Below are positions 16,906-26,167 of a DNA stretch of 33,424 nt, in pieces; within the stretch, counting starts at the first letter, position 1; each line of letters begins with the position of its first letter. The translations under genes and the position numbers were made by a program. The notes under the pieces were generated by a model. That model did not search any database. It had not been told where the DNA came from and worked only from the letters and a program-made list of their open reading frames with translations. Source of the DNA: Mucilaginibacter sp. (lineage in GTDB: Bacteria > Bacteroidota > Bacteroidia > Sphingobacteriales > Sphingobacteriaceae); assembly GCA_028287895.1 (NCBI GenBank), contig JAQBOV010000110.1, positions 1 through 33,424 of the forward strand, written 5' to 3'.

Positions 16906-16919
16906 TAACTAAATAGTTA
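16906..16919. promoter_or_regulatory. 14-bp palindrome ahead of the receptor/GLPGLI unit
   Basis: TAACTA-AA-TAGTTA is a perfect 6+2+6 dyad located 27 bases upstream of the receptor start codon (minus strand), within the 278-base divergent intergenic region. A short dyad with a 2-base centre resembles the operators of BlaI/MecI/CopY-type repressors, which in Bacteroidota often travel with a BlaR1-like M56 peptidase. This family link is inference; no such gene is in the window. Confidence 0.45.
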
Positions 16920-17157
16920 GTAACGAAAAGGGGAGTCATGTTAAATTGTGTTAAAATTTTAAATGGCTTATTGACAGTCAATTATATTGATCGGTTAATA
17001 ATTGACTTAAAGACACAAATAAATTTTAAAAAGTGATTTACCAGCCCAAAGCATTGTTTTTAAAGTTAGAAAAAGATACTTCCCTAAAAAAAGCTATTTT
17101 AGTGCTAAAAATTGAATAGTTCAGATTCCTGTTCTATCAGTTAGGGGATTTCTATCG

Positions 17158-19698
17158 ATGCTGAAAACTAATAAGATTTTACTTCTGAATTTTAAAGTAT
17201 TATTTCTTTTTGTCCTGACCCTCTGGTTTCCGGATAGTAAAGCCCAGGGTTTACTTTTCAATTCGAATGATAGTTTATTAACAAAGCGCACTTCCCTGCA
17301 TGTATTCAGTTCTGATGTGCCTGTGTTCCAGGGTCACCTGTCAATTAATTTTGATCTTGCTTTATGGGATAATGCGCATTTGGGTTATGTGTTTAATCTT
17401 GCCGACAAGGAGAGTTCATACAGCCTGAGCTATCTGTATATGGATGGAGCCGGTTATTTAAATTTTAATATCGACAGGCAAAGTAATAAAATAAAGATCC
17501 CTTTAGAGGCTTCATTGCTCAAAAAGGAAAAATGGATGAAAGTGAAAGTCGATTTGGACCTGAATGGGGATAAAGTAACGATATACATCAATAATAAATT
17601 ATACCGGGCAGATGGGCTCGGATTTAACGGTAAGATACCCGGCAACCTGGTATTCGGGAAAAACCAATATTATACTGAAGTGCCCAATATGGCCATCAAA
17701 AATCTGACAGTCAGCGATGATCATAAAAGTTATGTATTCCCGCTGGATGAATGGAAGGGCAACCAGGTTCACGATCAGCAAGGAGATGTTACGGGCCTGG
17801 TGGAAAACCCCGTCTGGCTGATCAATGGGTCATATTTTTGGAAACCGGTATATCAACAGTCTTTTAAGGAAGTTGCAGGCCTGAATTTTAATACCCTCAG
17901 CCAAAATCTTTTTATTTTCAAAAGGGACTCGCTTATTACGTTTGATTCCGAATTAAAGGGGTCGGCTGCTATTGCTTATCAGAATAAATTGCCGGTCAGC
18001 ATGGTGCTTGGCAAAAGCATTTTCAACGCTAAGGAAAACAAGTGCTATATCTACGAATTGTTTGACATTGCTAAAGGAATGCCAAGTGTTGCAGCCCTTG
18101 ATATGAACAAGAATAGTTTAAAATGGGAAACCATTGGCAGGACCATACTTCCGCAGCAGCGGCATCATCACAATATTTTTTATGACCTGAAGCAGGATAC
18201 TTTTTATATGTTCGGCGGGTATGGGGCCTACAGCTATTACAATGCATTTTCAAAATACGACAAAGCGTCGCATCGTTGGGAGAGGGTAGCTTTTAAAGGC
18301 GATGCCATAACCCCGCGTTTTTTTGCAGCTACAGGCAATTCTGATAATAATGACGAGCTTTTTTTATTTGGGGGTTATGGTAACGAATCGGGCAACCAAA
18401 TTGTTGGGGGTAAGCAATTTTATGATCTGTACCGCATCAATTTAAAAAACCACACCATAAAAAAATGCTGGGCCGTACGTCCCGGCGGTAAAGAAGTATT
18501 TGTTCCGGCAAATAATCTGATCCTTTCAGCAGATAAAAAATATTTCTATGCCTTATGCTACCCGCATGAAATCGCCAGAACAGAAATAAAATTATACAAG
18601 TTTTCAATTAAGGATGGGGCATACGAGGTTGTGAGCGCACCAATACCGGTAACTTCCGAGCGGATAGAATCTGATATTAACCTTTTTTTTAACCATAAGA
18701 CCAACGAATTCTATTGTACGATCCAGGAGTTTACCGATAGAATAAATTCAACCATAAAAATTTATTCGCTGTTGGCCCCACCAGTAAGCAGTGCTATTTA
18801 TTTCAGTTCGCTTCGTCCTCAAAAAAGATCATCCGCCGCGCTCGTCTATGTTGGAGTCGCGGCTATTGCCCTGCTGCTAATCACCGGCTTTATACGGATA
18901 TATAAAAGAAGGCACAATGTATCATTTTCTGTGTCAGAAAATGATACGGCTTTGCCGCCTGAAAGAAAGTGTGCAGAGAAAAAAAGGAATACCATTTATC
19001 TGCTGGGAGAATTTCTAGTGTTTGATAAAAACGGGAAAGACATCACCTACTTGTTCAGTCCTAAAATCAAGCAGTTATTTATCCTGATCTTACTGAACAG
19101 CCGGGATGGTAATGGGATTACTTCCAAAAAGATATCCTGCATGCTGTGGCCTGATAAGGACGTAGCTAAAACAAAAAATATTAAGGGCGTAACTTTTAAT
19201 CACTTAAGAAATATTATCAGTGATATAAACGGAATTGAACTGACCTTTCTGAACGACAATTATTTATTTAAAATTAACGGCGATTTTTTTTGTGATTATT
19301 TCTTTATATCGGCCATCATTAAAGTAAACCAGGCACGTAATGATCAGGCCGTATTGGCGCATTTTGATGTCATTTCCAGGGGGACACTCTTGGGAGATAT
19401 GCCTGATCAATGGCTGGATGATTACAAAAACAATTATGAGGAACAATTGACCGGTGTGCTTCAGCCCGAATTGAAGAGGCATTATGACGCGGGTGATTTG
19501 AAATTGGTTCTTGATTTAACAAAATTAATATTAGATATAGACCCCTTTAATGATACCGCACTCAAATACCAGCTAAAAGGTCTCAGAAAGTTAAAAGGAA
19601 TTGACTACGCCCGAAAGGTATATGAACAGTTTACCATCGAGTACAAAAAATCATTTGGTACAGAGTATCATCCCGGATTTGAAAAGATAATTCAATAA
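17158..19698 (+). CDS. Membrane-spanning kelch/LamG sensor with SARP-like DNA-binding domain
   Basis: Predicted one-piece transmembrane regulator of 846 residues. A signal peptide (to SKAQ, residue 30) is followed by a LamG/ConA-like sandwich (about 35-215) and a kelch-type beta-propeller region (about 225-545) with FYMFGGYG near 350 and LFLFGGYG near 401. A single hydrophobic helix at about 560-581 (ALVYVGVAAIALLLITGFI) ends in the basic stop-transfer IYKRRH. The cytoplasmic part has an OmpR/SARP-like winged helix (about 608-690, LGEFLVFDKNGKDITYLFSP, then LFILILLNS and SCMLWPD) and a bacterial-transcriptional-activator (BTAD/TPR-like) region to the C-terminus (DQWLDDYKNNYEEQLTGVL). It lies directly upstream of susC on the same strand, so the likely role is sensing a glycan or surface signal in the periplasm and activating the PUL. 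Automated annotation may name only the kelch part ('galactose oxidase'). Confidence 0.85.
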   Translation: MLKTNKILLLNFKVLFLFVLTLWFPDSKAQGLLFNSNDSLLTKRTSLHVFSSDVPVFQGHLSINFDLALWDNAHLGYVFNLADKESSYSLSYLYMDGAGYLNFNIDRQSNKIKIPLEASLLKKEKWMKVKVDLDLNGDKVTIYINNKLYRADGLGFNGKIPGNLVFGKNQYYTEVPNMAIKNLTVSDDHKSYVFPLDEWKGNQVHDQQGDVTGLVENPVWLINGSYFWKPVYQQSFKEVAGLNFNTLSQNLFIFKRDSLITFDSELKGSAAIAYQNKLPVSMVLGKSIFNAKENKCYIYELFDIAKGMPSVAALDMNKNSLKWETIGRTILPQQRHHHNIFYDLKQDTFYMFGGYGAYSYYNAFSKYDKASHRWERVAFKGDAITPRFFAATGNSDNNDELFLFGGYGNESGNQIVGGKQFYDLYRINLKNHTIKKCWAVRPGGKEVFVPANNLILSADKKYFYALCYPHEIARTEIKLYKFSIKDGAYEVVSAPIPVTSERIESDINLFFNHKTNEFYCTIQEFTDRINSTIKIYSLLAPPVSSAIYFSSLRPQKRSSAALVYVGVAAIALLLITGFIRIYKRRHNVSFSVSENDTALPPERKCAEKKRNTIYLLGEFLVFDKNGKDITYLFSPKIKQLFILILLNSRDGNGITSKKISCMLWPDKDVAKTKNIKGVTFNHLRNIISDINGIELTFLNDNYLFKINGDFFCDYFFISAIIKVNQARNDQAVLAHFDVISRGTLLGDMPDQWLDDYKNNYEEQLTGVLQPELKRHYDAGDLKLVLDLTKLILDIDPFNDTALKYQLKGLRKLKGIDYARKVYEQFTIEYKKSFGTEYHPGFEKIIQ

Positions 19699-19714
19699 TT
19701 ATTCTTACTGATAT

Positions 19715-19757
19715 GCCTCACCCCAACCCCTCTGCAGTGGGGAGGGTGCTGATTTTT
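19715..19757. repeat. C-rich/G-rich hairpin repeat after the regulator gene
   Basis: CCTCACCCCAACCCCTCTGC is followed by AGTGGGGAGGG and GATTTTT. CCCTC can pair with GAGGG, with a T-run shortly after, so it may end the regulator transcript. The string looks like a diverged copy of the CACCCCAACCCCTCTCC-type repeat recalled from many Bacteroidota genomes (not searched). A second related piece, CCCACTCCTTTGGCCAGGGG, lies at 19788-19807. Confidence 0.45.
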
Positions 19758-20035
19758 ACAAATTATCGCACTGTTGCTTTTAAAGCCCACTCCTTTGGCC
19801 AGGGGCTGATCCACTTTCTCCTTCCGCTGTTGCCGTTGTTTATTCCCTGTTTTTTTTTCTGGCCCGGATAAATCAATATTATCCTATGGTTAATAAAATT
19901 ATTATCCAATTAACCCATTTTTTAACCCTTTTTTTAATACCACCCGGCTAACATTGTGTACCGAAACCCCCGATAAACCAATTAGTCCGGGGTGATGCAT
20001 TAGCATTTTATAAACCAACTTAACCTATTTTATTT
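19758..20035. other. Leader/intergenic region before susC
   Basis: About 280 bases without a gene. It contains T-rich runs (19850-19858, 19916-19935), a weak CCCCG...CGGGG hairpin at about 19967-19992 and an A/T-rich start context. No convincing TTG/TAnnTTTG promoter was found, although regulation by the upstream kelch-SARP protein would be expected to act here. Confidence 0.4.
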
Positions 20036-23000
20036 ATGAAGAAATTTTTTACCTGTCGTAGCCGACTGATTAATCTCTGCCCGGCTAAAATCAAAATTGT
20101 TCTCTCCCCGCATCTTGCTTTCTTGCTGGGTCTGCTCATGTCTGTTTCTGTTTTTGCACAAAATGCGGGAAAGATCCAGGGTACGGTATTGGACGAAAAA
20201 GGCGGAACACTGCCCGGTGTATCTGTTAAACTTAAGGGAACAAGCGCGGGCACAGTTACCGATGCAAGCGGTAAATTCTCCATTAACGCAAATCCGGGGC
20301 AAACCCTCGTTTTCTCCTTTATTGGCTTTACTTCCAAAGAGGTTGCAATTACCGATCTTAGAACCGTTAGCGTTAGTTTGATTCCCGTTTCCTCCTCATT
20401 GGATGAGGTGGTGGTGGTGGGTTACGGCAGTCAAAAGAAATTGTCACTTACCACAGCTGTATCGTCGGTAGTAAGCAAGGATATTGTTACTACGAAGAAT
20501 GAAAATGTTGAAAACATGCTAAGCGGTAAAGTTGCCGGTTTGCAGGTAATGCAAAACACTTCTGAGCCGGGCGACTTTAACAATAATATCTCCATCAGGG
20601 GATATGGGAACAACCCCTTGGTGGTAATCGACGGAATAGAAATGCCTGATTTTAATGTTACCGGAGGTAACGGTGATAATTCAACAGGAACAAGCAACAT
20701 TTTATCGAGGCTCGATCCGAATGATATTGAAAGCGTTTCAGTTTTAAAGGATGCCGCGGCATCAGTTTACGGTGTTAAAGCGGCAAATGGTGTAATACTA
20801 ATAACCACCAAAAAGGGCAAAAAAGGCAGCCTTCAGCTTGATTATTCCGGAACTTTTGGCTCACAGGTACCATCGGGTTTACCTAAGCCGGTAAATGCGG
20901 CCGAGTATATGACGCTTAGTAACCAGCTCGCCATGCACAATTCTAACGGCGGGAGAATTGTTTACACGCCGCAGGATTTTGCCGATTACGCCAGTGGCGC
21001 CAAAAAGAGCACGGATTGGCACGATGCGGTTTTCAGGAAATCGGCGTTGCAGGAGCAGCATAACCTGAGTGCAACGGGCGGAAATGAAACCACAACTTAC
21101 CTGTTAAGCGGAGGTTTTACCGGTCAGGATGGGTTTTTAACAAGTAATGATTTGTATTACAAGCGTTACAACGTACGCTCCAATATTACCAGCAAGATAA
21201 CTAACAATCTTACGGTTAACCTGAACCTGAGCGCCATAATGGATCAAAAAGATTCGCCCTTGACGTCCGTTTGGTGGACAACCAGGGAAACCTGGCGCGA
21301 ATTGCCTACGCAAACAATTTATGCCAATAACAATCCGGCATATTTAAATTTAGGTCTTGTTGACGGCGGCAACCCCGTGGCCTTTGAAAATTCAAATATC
21401 AACGGGTACAGCAAACAGAATAATAAGTTCTTTAACGGATCGATCAGCCTGGAGTATAAATTTCCTTTTATTGACGGTCTTACCCTGAAAGGGCTGTACA
21501 GTTATAATGCCCAGATACAGGATAATAAGCAGTTTGGGAAATCGTATAACCTCTATAGCTTCGATGCGGCTGCCGGTACCTATAATCCAACTTTAACCGG
21601 TGCACCAAGTTATGTTCAGAGACAGTATTATAATTATCTTCAAAATACTGATCAGCTATCACTCAACTATAATCATACTTTTAAAGGTGTACATAATTTG
21701 AGCGCGTTGTTGCTTTATGAAGGTAACGGACAAAGCGCCGATAACTTCGGTGCATACAGACAACTTGCTATACCGGTTGATCAATTATTTGCAGGAAACA
21801 CAACCAATCAAAATGCGACCCAGGATGGTAACGGATTATATCAGTACGCAACCAATTCGCTTGTTGGAAGATTGCATTATGATTACAAGGGTATATATCT
21901 GGCCGAGTTCAGTTTCAGAAATGATGAATCATCCAAATTTCCACCAAGCCAGAAAAAAGGATTTTTCCCGTCCGGCTCTGCCGCCTGGAACCTATCTGAA
22001 GAAGATTTCTGGAAAAACTCATCTGCACTTTCGTTCATAGATCAGTTTAAGCTCCGTGCCTCTTACGGTGTATTAGGTGATGATAATACTTTATACTTCC
22101 AGTTCCTTCAGGGTTATTACTACCCGGCCGGCGGAAATAATAATCAATTGCCAAGCGGGTCCGTATTCGGCAACGGCTTTATAAACGCAGTGCAAAGTAC
22201 AGGCTTACCTAACGCCAATATTGGCTGGGAAACATCGCATACCTTTGATGCCGGGATCGATTTTGACGCCTGGAAAGGCGCCTTAGGAATCACCTTTGAT
22301 TATTTTATACGCAACAGATCAGGACTGTTTTCAGCCAATACGCTGCAGGTGCCTGATGTTATAGGTACTCCGCTGCCGCAGCAAAACCTTAATGGAGACC
22401 GCACTAAGGGCTTTGATTTTGAAGTAACCCACAGAAGCCATATTGGTAAATTCAGTTACAATGTAAAAGGTGTCTTCTCTTACGCCCGTACCATGAATAC
22501 AGTTTATGCTGAATCCAAACATGGTAACTCCTATCTGGATTGGCAGCAAAACCAGGGGAACAGAAATCAGGGAATTCAGTGGGGATTAGGCTCAAACGGG
22601 CAATATCAGAATTACGCGCAAATTGTCAATAGCCCGGTTTATGTTGGCCGCGGTACCGTAGTTGGCGACTATAATTATCTGGATTGGAATGGCGACGGAC
22701 AGATTGATGGAAATGATAACCACCCGATAGCTTACGGCAGTAATCCTAACGGCGGGACGGTAACACCTCAAATAACTTATGGCCTGAACTTAGGCGGTTC
22801 ATATAAAGGGTTCGACTTCAATTTGCTGTTCCAGGGAGCTGCCAAAATTGATATTTCCTATATCGAGCAATTGAATATTCCACTTTGGGGCGGCGGCAGC
22901 GCTTTAACGCAATTCCTGGATAACTGGCACCCGTCCAACCCGAATGCAGATCCATACAACCCCAGTACCGTGTGGGCACCGGGTAATTTCGCTTACACAG

Positions 23001-23263
23001 GGACTACGGCTAACTCCAATTCATCATTTAACTTTCAGAGCGCTGCTTATGTAAGGCTTAAAAGTGCCGAAATAGGCTATACCTTGCCTGCATCGGTTTT
23101 ATCACATATTGGTATTAAAGGAATCAGGGTATTTGCAAACGGCTATAACCTGGTCACCTGGACAAAATTAAAATATGTTGATCCTGAGCATCCTACAGGT
23201 TTATACGGGTATTTGTATCCGCTTGATAAATTGTACAATGTCGGTTTAAATGTGAAATTCTAA
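20036..23263 (+). CDS. SusC/RagA-type TonB-dependent glycan transporter
   Basis: Outer-membrane transporter that forms a lidded channel with SusD and imports oligosaccharides using TonB energy. It has 1075 residues. A long signal region with hydrophobic core (about 26-41) ends SVFAQ. It is followed by a CarboxypepD_reg-like domain (about 46-118, IQGTVLDEKGGTLPGVSVKL), the TonB-box-like LDEVVVVGYG (about 122-131), the plug (about 145-265) with ISIRGYGNNPLVVIDGIEMP and VSVLKDAAASVYGVKAANGV, and a beta-barrel to the C-terminus, ending DKLYNVGLNVKF. All signature elements of the SusC family are present and no truncation is seen. There is no STN domain, so anti-sigma/ECF control is not expected; this agrees with control by the neighbouring SARP-like regulator. 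susD follows after 12 bases. Confidence 0.97.
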   Translation: MKKFFTCRSRLINLCPAKIKIVLSPHLAFLLGLLMSVSVFAQNAGKIQGTVLDEKGGTLPGVSVKLKGTSAGTVTDASGKFSINANPGQTLVFSFIGFTSKEVAITDLRTVSVSLIPVSSSLDEVVVVGYGSQKKLSLTTAVSSVVSKDIVTTKNENVENMLSGKVAGLQVMQNTSEPGDFNNNISIRGYGNNPLVVIDGIEMPDFNVTGGNGDNSTGTSNILSRLDPNDIESVSVLKDAAASVYGVKAANGVILITTKKGKKGSLQLDYSGTFGSQVPSGLPKPVNAAEYMTLSNQLAMHNSNGGRIVYTPQDFADYASGAKKSTDWHDAVFRKSALQEQHNLSATGGNETTTYLLSGGFTGQDGFLTSNDLYYKRYNVRSNITSKITNNLTVNLNLSAIMDQKDSPLTSVWWTTRETWRELPTQTIYANNNPAYLNLGLVDGGNPVAFENSNINGYSKQNNKFFNGSISLEYKFPFIDGLTLKGLYSYNAQIQDNKQFGKSYNLYSFDAAAGTYNPTLTGAPSYVQRQYYNYLQNTDQLSLNYNHTFKGVHNLSALLLYEGNGQSADNFGAYRQLAIPVDQLFAGNTTNQNATQDGNGLYQYATNSLVGRLHYDYKGIYLAEFSFRNDESSKFPPSQKKGFFPSGSAAWNLSEEDFWKNSSALSFIDQFKLRASYGVLGDDNTLYFQFLQGYYYPAGGNNNQLPSGSVFGNGFINAVQSTGLPNANIGWETSHTFDAGIDFDAWKGALGITFDYFIRNRSGLFSANTLQVPDVIGTPLPQQNLNGDRTKGFDFEVTHRSHIGKFSYNVKGVFSYARTMNTVYAESKHGNSYLDWQQNQGNRNQGIQWGLGSNGQYQNYAQIVNSPVYVGRGTVVGDYNYLDWNGDGQIDGNDNHPIAYGSNPNGGTVTPQITYGLNLGGSYKGFDFNLLFQGAAKIDISYIEQLNIPLWGGGSALTQFLDNWHPSNPNADPYNPSTVWAPGNFAYTGTTANSNSSFNFQSAAYVRLKSAEIGYTLPASVLSHIGIKGIRVFANGYNLVTWTKLKYVDPEHPTGLYGYLYPLDKLYNVGLNVKF

Positions 23264-23275
23264 TCAAAACAGATC

Positions 23276-25195
23276 ATGAAAAGATATATCTATATATTAT
23301 TAACAATTTTAGCGGTGTGTGCATCGGCTTGCAGAAAGCTTAACATCCCGCCTCAAAATATTATCCAGGACCCGGATGTTTTTTCAACACCGGCAGGTAT
23401 CCAGGCTTACATGGCACGTTTGTATAGCGAGCTACCGATTGAGGACTTCAGGTATTCGCCTCAAAGGGGCCTAAACTTCTTTTGGATTATCAGCCCCACC
23501 CCTGCGACTACAGGCGAGGCCCTGAGTCGTGATCAGACAAGCTCCATGCAGGAAAATCTCGGAGGGTGGAACTGGGACATATGGAGCGGCTCCTATACAG
23601 TAATACATGATTGTGACTATTTAATTCAAACACTTCCGTCATATGCAAAAAATTTCACTACGGCACAGGTAAACGCCTGGTTAGGTGAAGCATATTTTGT
23701 TCGGGGTATGACCTACTTTGCATTGGTAAAACGCTTTGGCGGCGTGCCCATTGTTAACAAAACGCTTGACTATAAGGTGGGTACGAGTACTGACGCGCTG
23801 AAAGTACCCCGTTCTTCTGAAAAAGCGGTTTGGGACCAGGTAGCCAGTGATTTCGATTTCGCGATCGCTAATTTACCCGCAGCGAATGCTGATTATTCCG
23901 ATGGCAGCCGGGCAAATAAATATGTTGCCGCGGCATTTGAATCAAGGGCGATGCTTTATGCCGGCAGCGTTGCCAAATACAATAACATCACCTTATTTGA
24001 TGGCAGTCAAAATCAGCTTTGCGGTATACCTGCAAGTGCTGCAAGCGCATATTTTCAAAAAAGCTATGATGCCGCTAAAATGCTCGAAGGGGTTTATAAC
24101 CTCTATTTAAAAGCATGGTCGGCTACCGACAAAGCAGCGCAGTACCAGAATTTTGTAAACCTGTTTTCTGATGCTTCAAGCCCTGAGAGCATATTTGTAA
24201 GAGAATATAAATATCCAAATTCTGTTCACGGATATGATGCTTATAATGTTCCGCGCCAGCTGATCGGGCCAAACGGGTATTCTGCCGAGGTAAATCCGAC
24301 GCTTGATTTTGTTGAAATGTTTGGCGGTGTCCCGAAAAATACCGATGGTACCATCCAGACCCTCGATGCAAGCGGCCATTATATTTTATATAACAATACG
24401 ATGGACCTGTTCGCGAATGCAGAACCCCGCCTGAGAGCCACCGTAATATTGCCGGGTGACGCATTCAAAGGACAAAATATTGAAATGCGTCGCGGCATTT
24501 ATACAGGTGCCGCAGCAGGGGGCATCAGCAGGTTGTTACCCGCCGGTTCAAGGTCACAATACCCTGCCACAAACCTTGTGCAATCTTCAAACGCGTCACA
24601 AACCCCGTTTACGTTGCCCGACGGAACAAAAATGAACCCGGCCGGACTAAGCGGGACATTTACCGGCGACCAAACCTGTTCACTTTCAGGTTTTTCTGTA
24701 CGTAAGTGGCTTAACCCAAACCTGCCAACATCACAAGTGCTGGAAAATAATGAAGATCAAACATGGATAGAAATGCGGTACGCCGAAGTTCTATTAAACC
24801 GTGCCGAGGCAGCCTATGAGCTGGGCGGTGCTAATATTACAGACGCTTTTAATATCATTAATCAGATACGCTCAAGGGCGGGTGCAACCTTATTAGCCGG
24901 CGCTGGTTCAATGGCCATTGATACCATCCGCATGGAAAGAAGAAAAGAATTGGCATTTGAGAATAAAACATATTGGGACCTGAGAAGATGGCGGACATTT
25001 GATAAGGAGCAAAACGGAACGATATACAAAATTTTAATGCCTTTTTATTCATCGCAGGCCGGCAAATACTTCTTTGATTCCCGCACCGACGAACGGAATG
25101 ATGTTTACACTTATGACCCAAAATGGTATTATGAACAAATACCGCAAGGCGCTATATCAAAGAGTACCAACTTAGTTCAGAACCCAGGTTATTAA
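23276..25195 (+). CDS. SusD/RagB-type surface glycan-binding lipoprotein
   Basis: Surface-exposed lipoprotein that binds glycans and closes over SusC as a lid. It has 639 residues, somewhat long for the family. The lipobox is ASAC with Cys19 (LTILAVCASAC). The RagB/SusD fold is indicated by the N-terminal TPR-like region (ARLYSELPIEDFRYS; LGEAYFVRGMTYFALVKRFG near 139-158, a strong family signature) and the C-terminal block with MRYAEVLLNRAEAAYELGG, INQIRSRAGA and RMERRKELAFENKTYWDLRR near 543-572. The gene starts 12 bases after susC and is followed after 10 bases by the DUF3823 gene, a tight operon. The ligand is inferred from the neighbouring alpha-mannan-type hydrolases, not from this sequence. 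Confidence 0.96.
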   Translation: MKRYIYILLTILAVCASACRKLNIPPQNIIQDPDVFSTPAGIQAYMARLYSELPIEDFRYSPQRGLNFFWIISPTPATTGEALSRDQTSSMQENLGGWNWDIWSGSYTVIHDCDYLIQTLPSYAKNFTTAQVNAWLGEAYFVRGMTYFALVKRFGGVPIVNKTLDYKVGTSTDALKVPRSSEKAVWDQVASDFDFAIANLPAANADYSDGSRANKYVAAAFESRAMLYAGSVAKYNNITLFDGSQNQLCGIPASAASAYFQKSYDAAKMLEGVYNLYLKAWSATDKAAQYQNFVNLFSDASSPESIFVREYKYPNSVHGYDAYNVPRQLIGPNGYSAEVNPTLDFVEMFGGVPKNTDGTIQTLDASGHYILYNNTMDLFANAEPRLRATVILPGDAFKGQNIEMRRGIYTGAAAGGISRLLPAGSRSQYPATNLVQSSNASQTPFTLPDGTKMNPAGLSGTFTGDQTCSLSGFSVRKWLNPNLPTSQVLENNEDQTWIEMRYAEVLLNRAEAAYELGGANITDAFNIINQIRSRAGATLLAGAGSMAIDTIRMERRKELAFENKTYWDLRRWRTFDKEQNGTIYKILMPFYSSQAGKYFFDSRTDERNDVYTYDPKWYYEQIPQGAISKSTNLVQNPGY

Positions 25196-25205
25196 CATAC
25201 AGAAA

Positions 25206-25970
25206 ATGAAAAAGACACTATATTACTTAGCATTTTGCCTGGTAGCCATTGCAGGCAGCTCATGCTCTAAGATCGATAATTATCCCGCGCCATCAAACAC
25301 GCTGAAAGGGAGCGTAATGGATGCGGGAACCGGCAACACCGTGCAAACCGAAACAGGCGGTCGCGGAACACGCGTCAAACTGATGGAGACAAGCTACAGC
25401 AGCGATCCGACTCCCTATTATTTTCAGGCTATGCAGGATGGCACTTTCAACGACACCAAGATATTTGCCGCTACCTATAAGGTATCGGTAGAGGGTCCTT
25501 TTGTGCCATTGGTGCTTACCGATAACGCAGGAAGCGTCTTGTCTGATAACAGCCAGAACGTAGTCATAAAAGGCACCAATACAGTTACAAACCTGGACTT
25601 TAAAGTAGAACCTTTTTTAAGAGTCGACTGGGTTGGGCAACCCGTATTTAACGCCGACAGTACAGTTACTGTTCAGGTTAAAATTACACGCGGTACTGCC
25701 AATAGTAGTTATCAGCAGGATATAACTGATATTAACCTGTACGTAAGCAATACTAAGTACGATGGAAGCAATAATTATGATCCAAGGTACTCAAAACTTA
25801 CCTCTTACAGCGGAGCGACAGGCACCGTCCTTTTGGGTCAAACTATCAGTATAACCACTGCCGGCGGGGCGCTCCCGCAACAGGATGTTTACTTCCGGGT
25901 TGGCGCAAGAATAAACGCCGGACTTGATGAATACAACTATAGTACGCCTGTATCAATAAAATACCCATAA
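25206..25970 (+). CDS. DUF3823-type SusE-position lipoprotein
   Basis: A 254-residue lipoprotein with lipobox GSSC (Cys20) in the position after susD where surface glycan-binding proteins are usually found. The sequence fits the DUF3823 pattern: an N-terminal beta-sandwich with NYPAPSNTLKGSVMDAGTGN, TRVKLMETSY, QDGTFNDTKIFAATYKVSVEGPFVP (about 27-102), then a second beta domain (about 135-254). The role in DUF3823 proteins is not established; by position it is probably an auxiliary glycan-binding protein on the cell surface working with SusCD. It is the last gene before a strong terminator, so it closes the susCD transcript. Confidence 0.85.
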   Translation: MKKTLYYLAFCLVAIAGSSCSKIDNYPAPSNTLKGSVMDAGTGNTVQTETGGRGTRVKLMETSYSSDPTPYYFQAMQDGTFNDTKIFAATYKVSVEGPFVPLVLTDNAGSVLSDNSQNVVIKGTNTVTNLDFKVEPFLRVDWVGQPVFNADSTVTVQVKITRGTANSSYQQDITDINLYVSNTKYDGSNNYDPRYSKLTSYSGATGTVLLGQTISITTAGGALPQQDVYFRVGARINAGLDEYNYSTPVSIKYP

Positions 25971-25979
25971 TTTAATTAC

Positions 25980-26003
25980 AGGAAGGGCTTCGGCCCTTCT
26001 TTT
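25980..26003 (+). terminator. Rho-independent terminator of the susCD-DUF3823 operon
   Basis: GAAGGGC-TTCG-GCCCTTC is a perfect 7-bp stem with a stable TTCG tetraloop, extendable by a G-T and an A-T pair, followed by TTTT. It lies 11 bases after the DUF3823 stop. It separates the surface-protein genes from the hydrolase genes, so the hydrolases need read-through or their own promoters. Confidence 0.9.
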
Positions 26004-26050
26004 CCGATCACTGCATCTATCTGTAAACAAATAGCTATCAAATACAATAA

Positions 26051-26167
26051 ATGAAAACACCTATTCTGCTGTACGCTTCATCGGCTATTTCATGGCCGGC
26101 ATTTGCACATACCTATAATTCGGCTACCAGGCATTTTAATGCCCTGCCACAATTTCTGCTGCTATGA
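26051..26167 (+). CDS. Possible small secreted/leader peptide coupled to the GH76 gene
   Basis: ATG at 26051 opens a 38-codon frame: MKTPILLYASSAISWPAFAH, then TYNSATRHFNALPQFLLL. Its TGA overlaps the GH76 ATG in an ATGA arrangement at 26164-26167. The N-terminus has the charge and hydrophobic core of a signal peptide with a possible AFA cleavage site. No family is recognised. It may be a translated leader that couples to GH76, the N-terminal remnant of a lost secreted protein, or chance. The start context (AATACAATAAATG) resembles that of real starts in this window. Confidence 0.3.
   Translation: MKTPILLYASSAISWPAFAHTYNSATRHFNALPQFLLL

Noticed and set aside
19967..19992. CCCCG...CGGGG hairpin before susC
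   Set aside because: Only five pairs with a 15-base loop and no supporting context; too weak for an independent feature.
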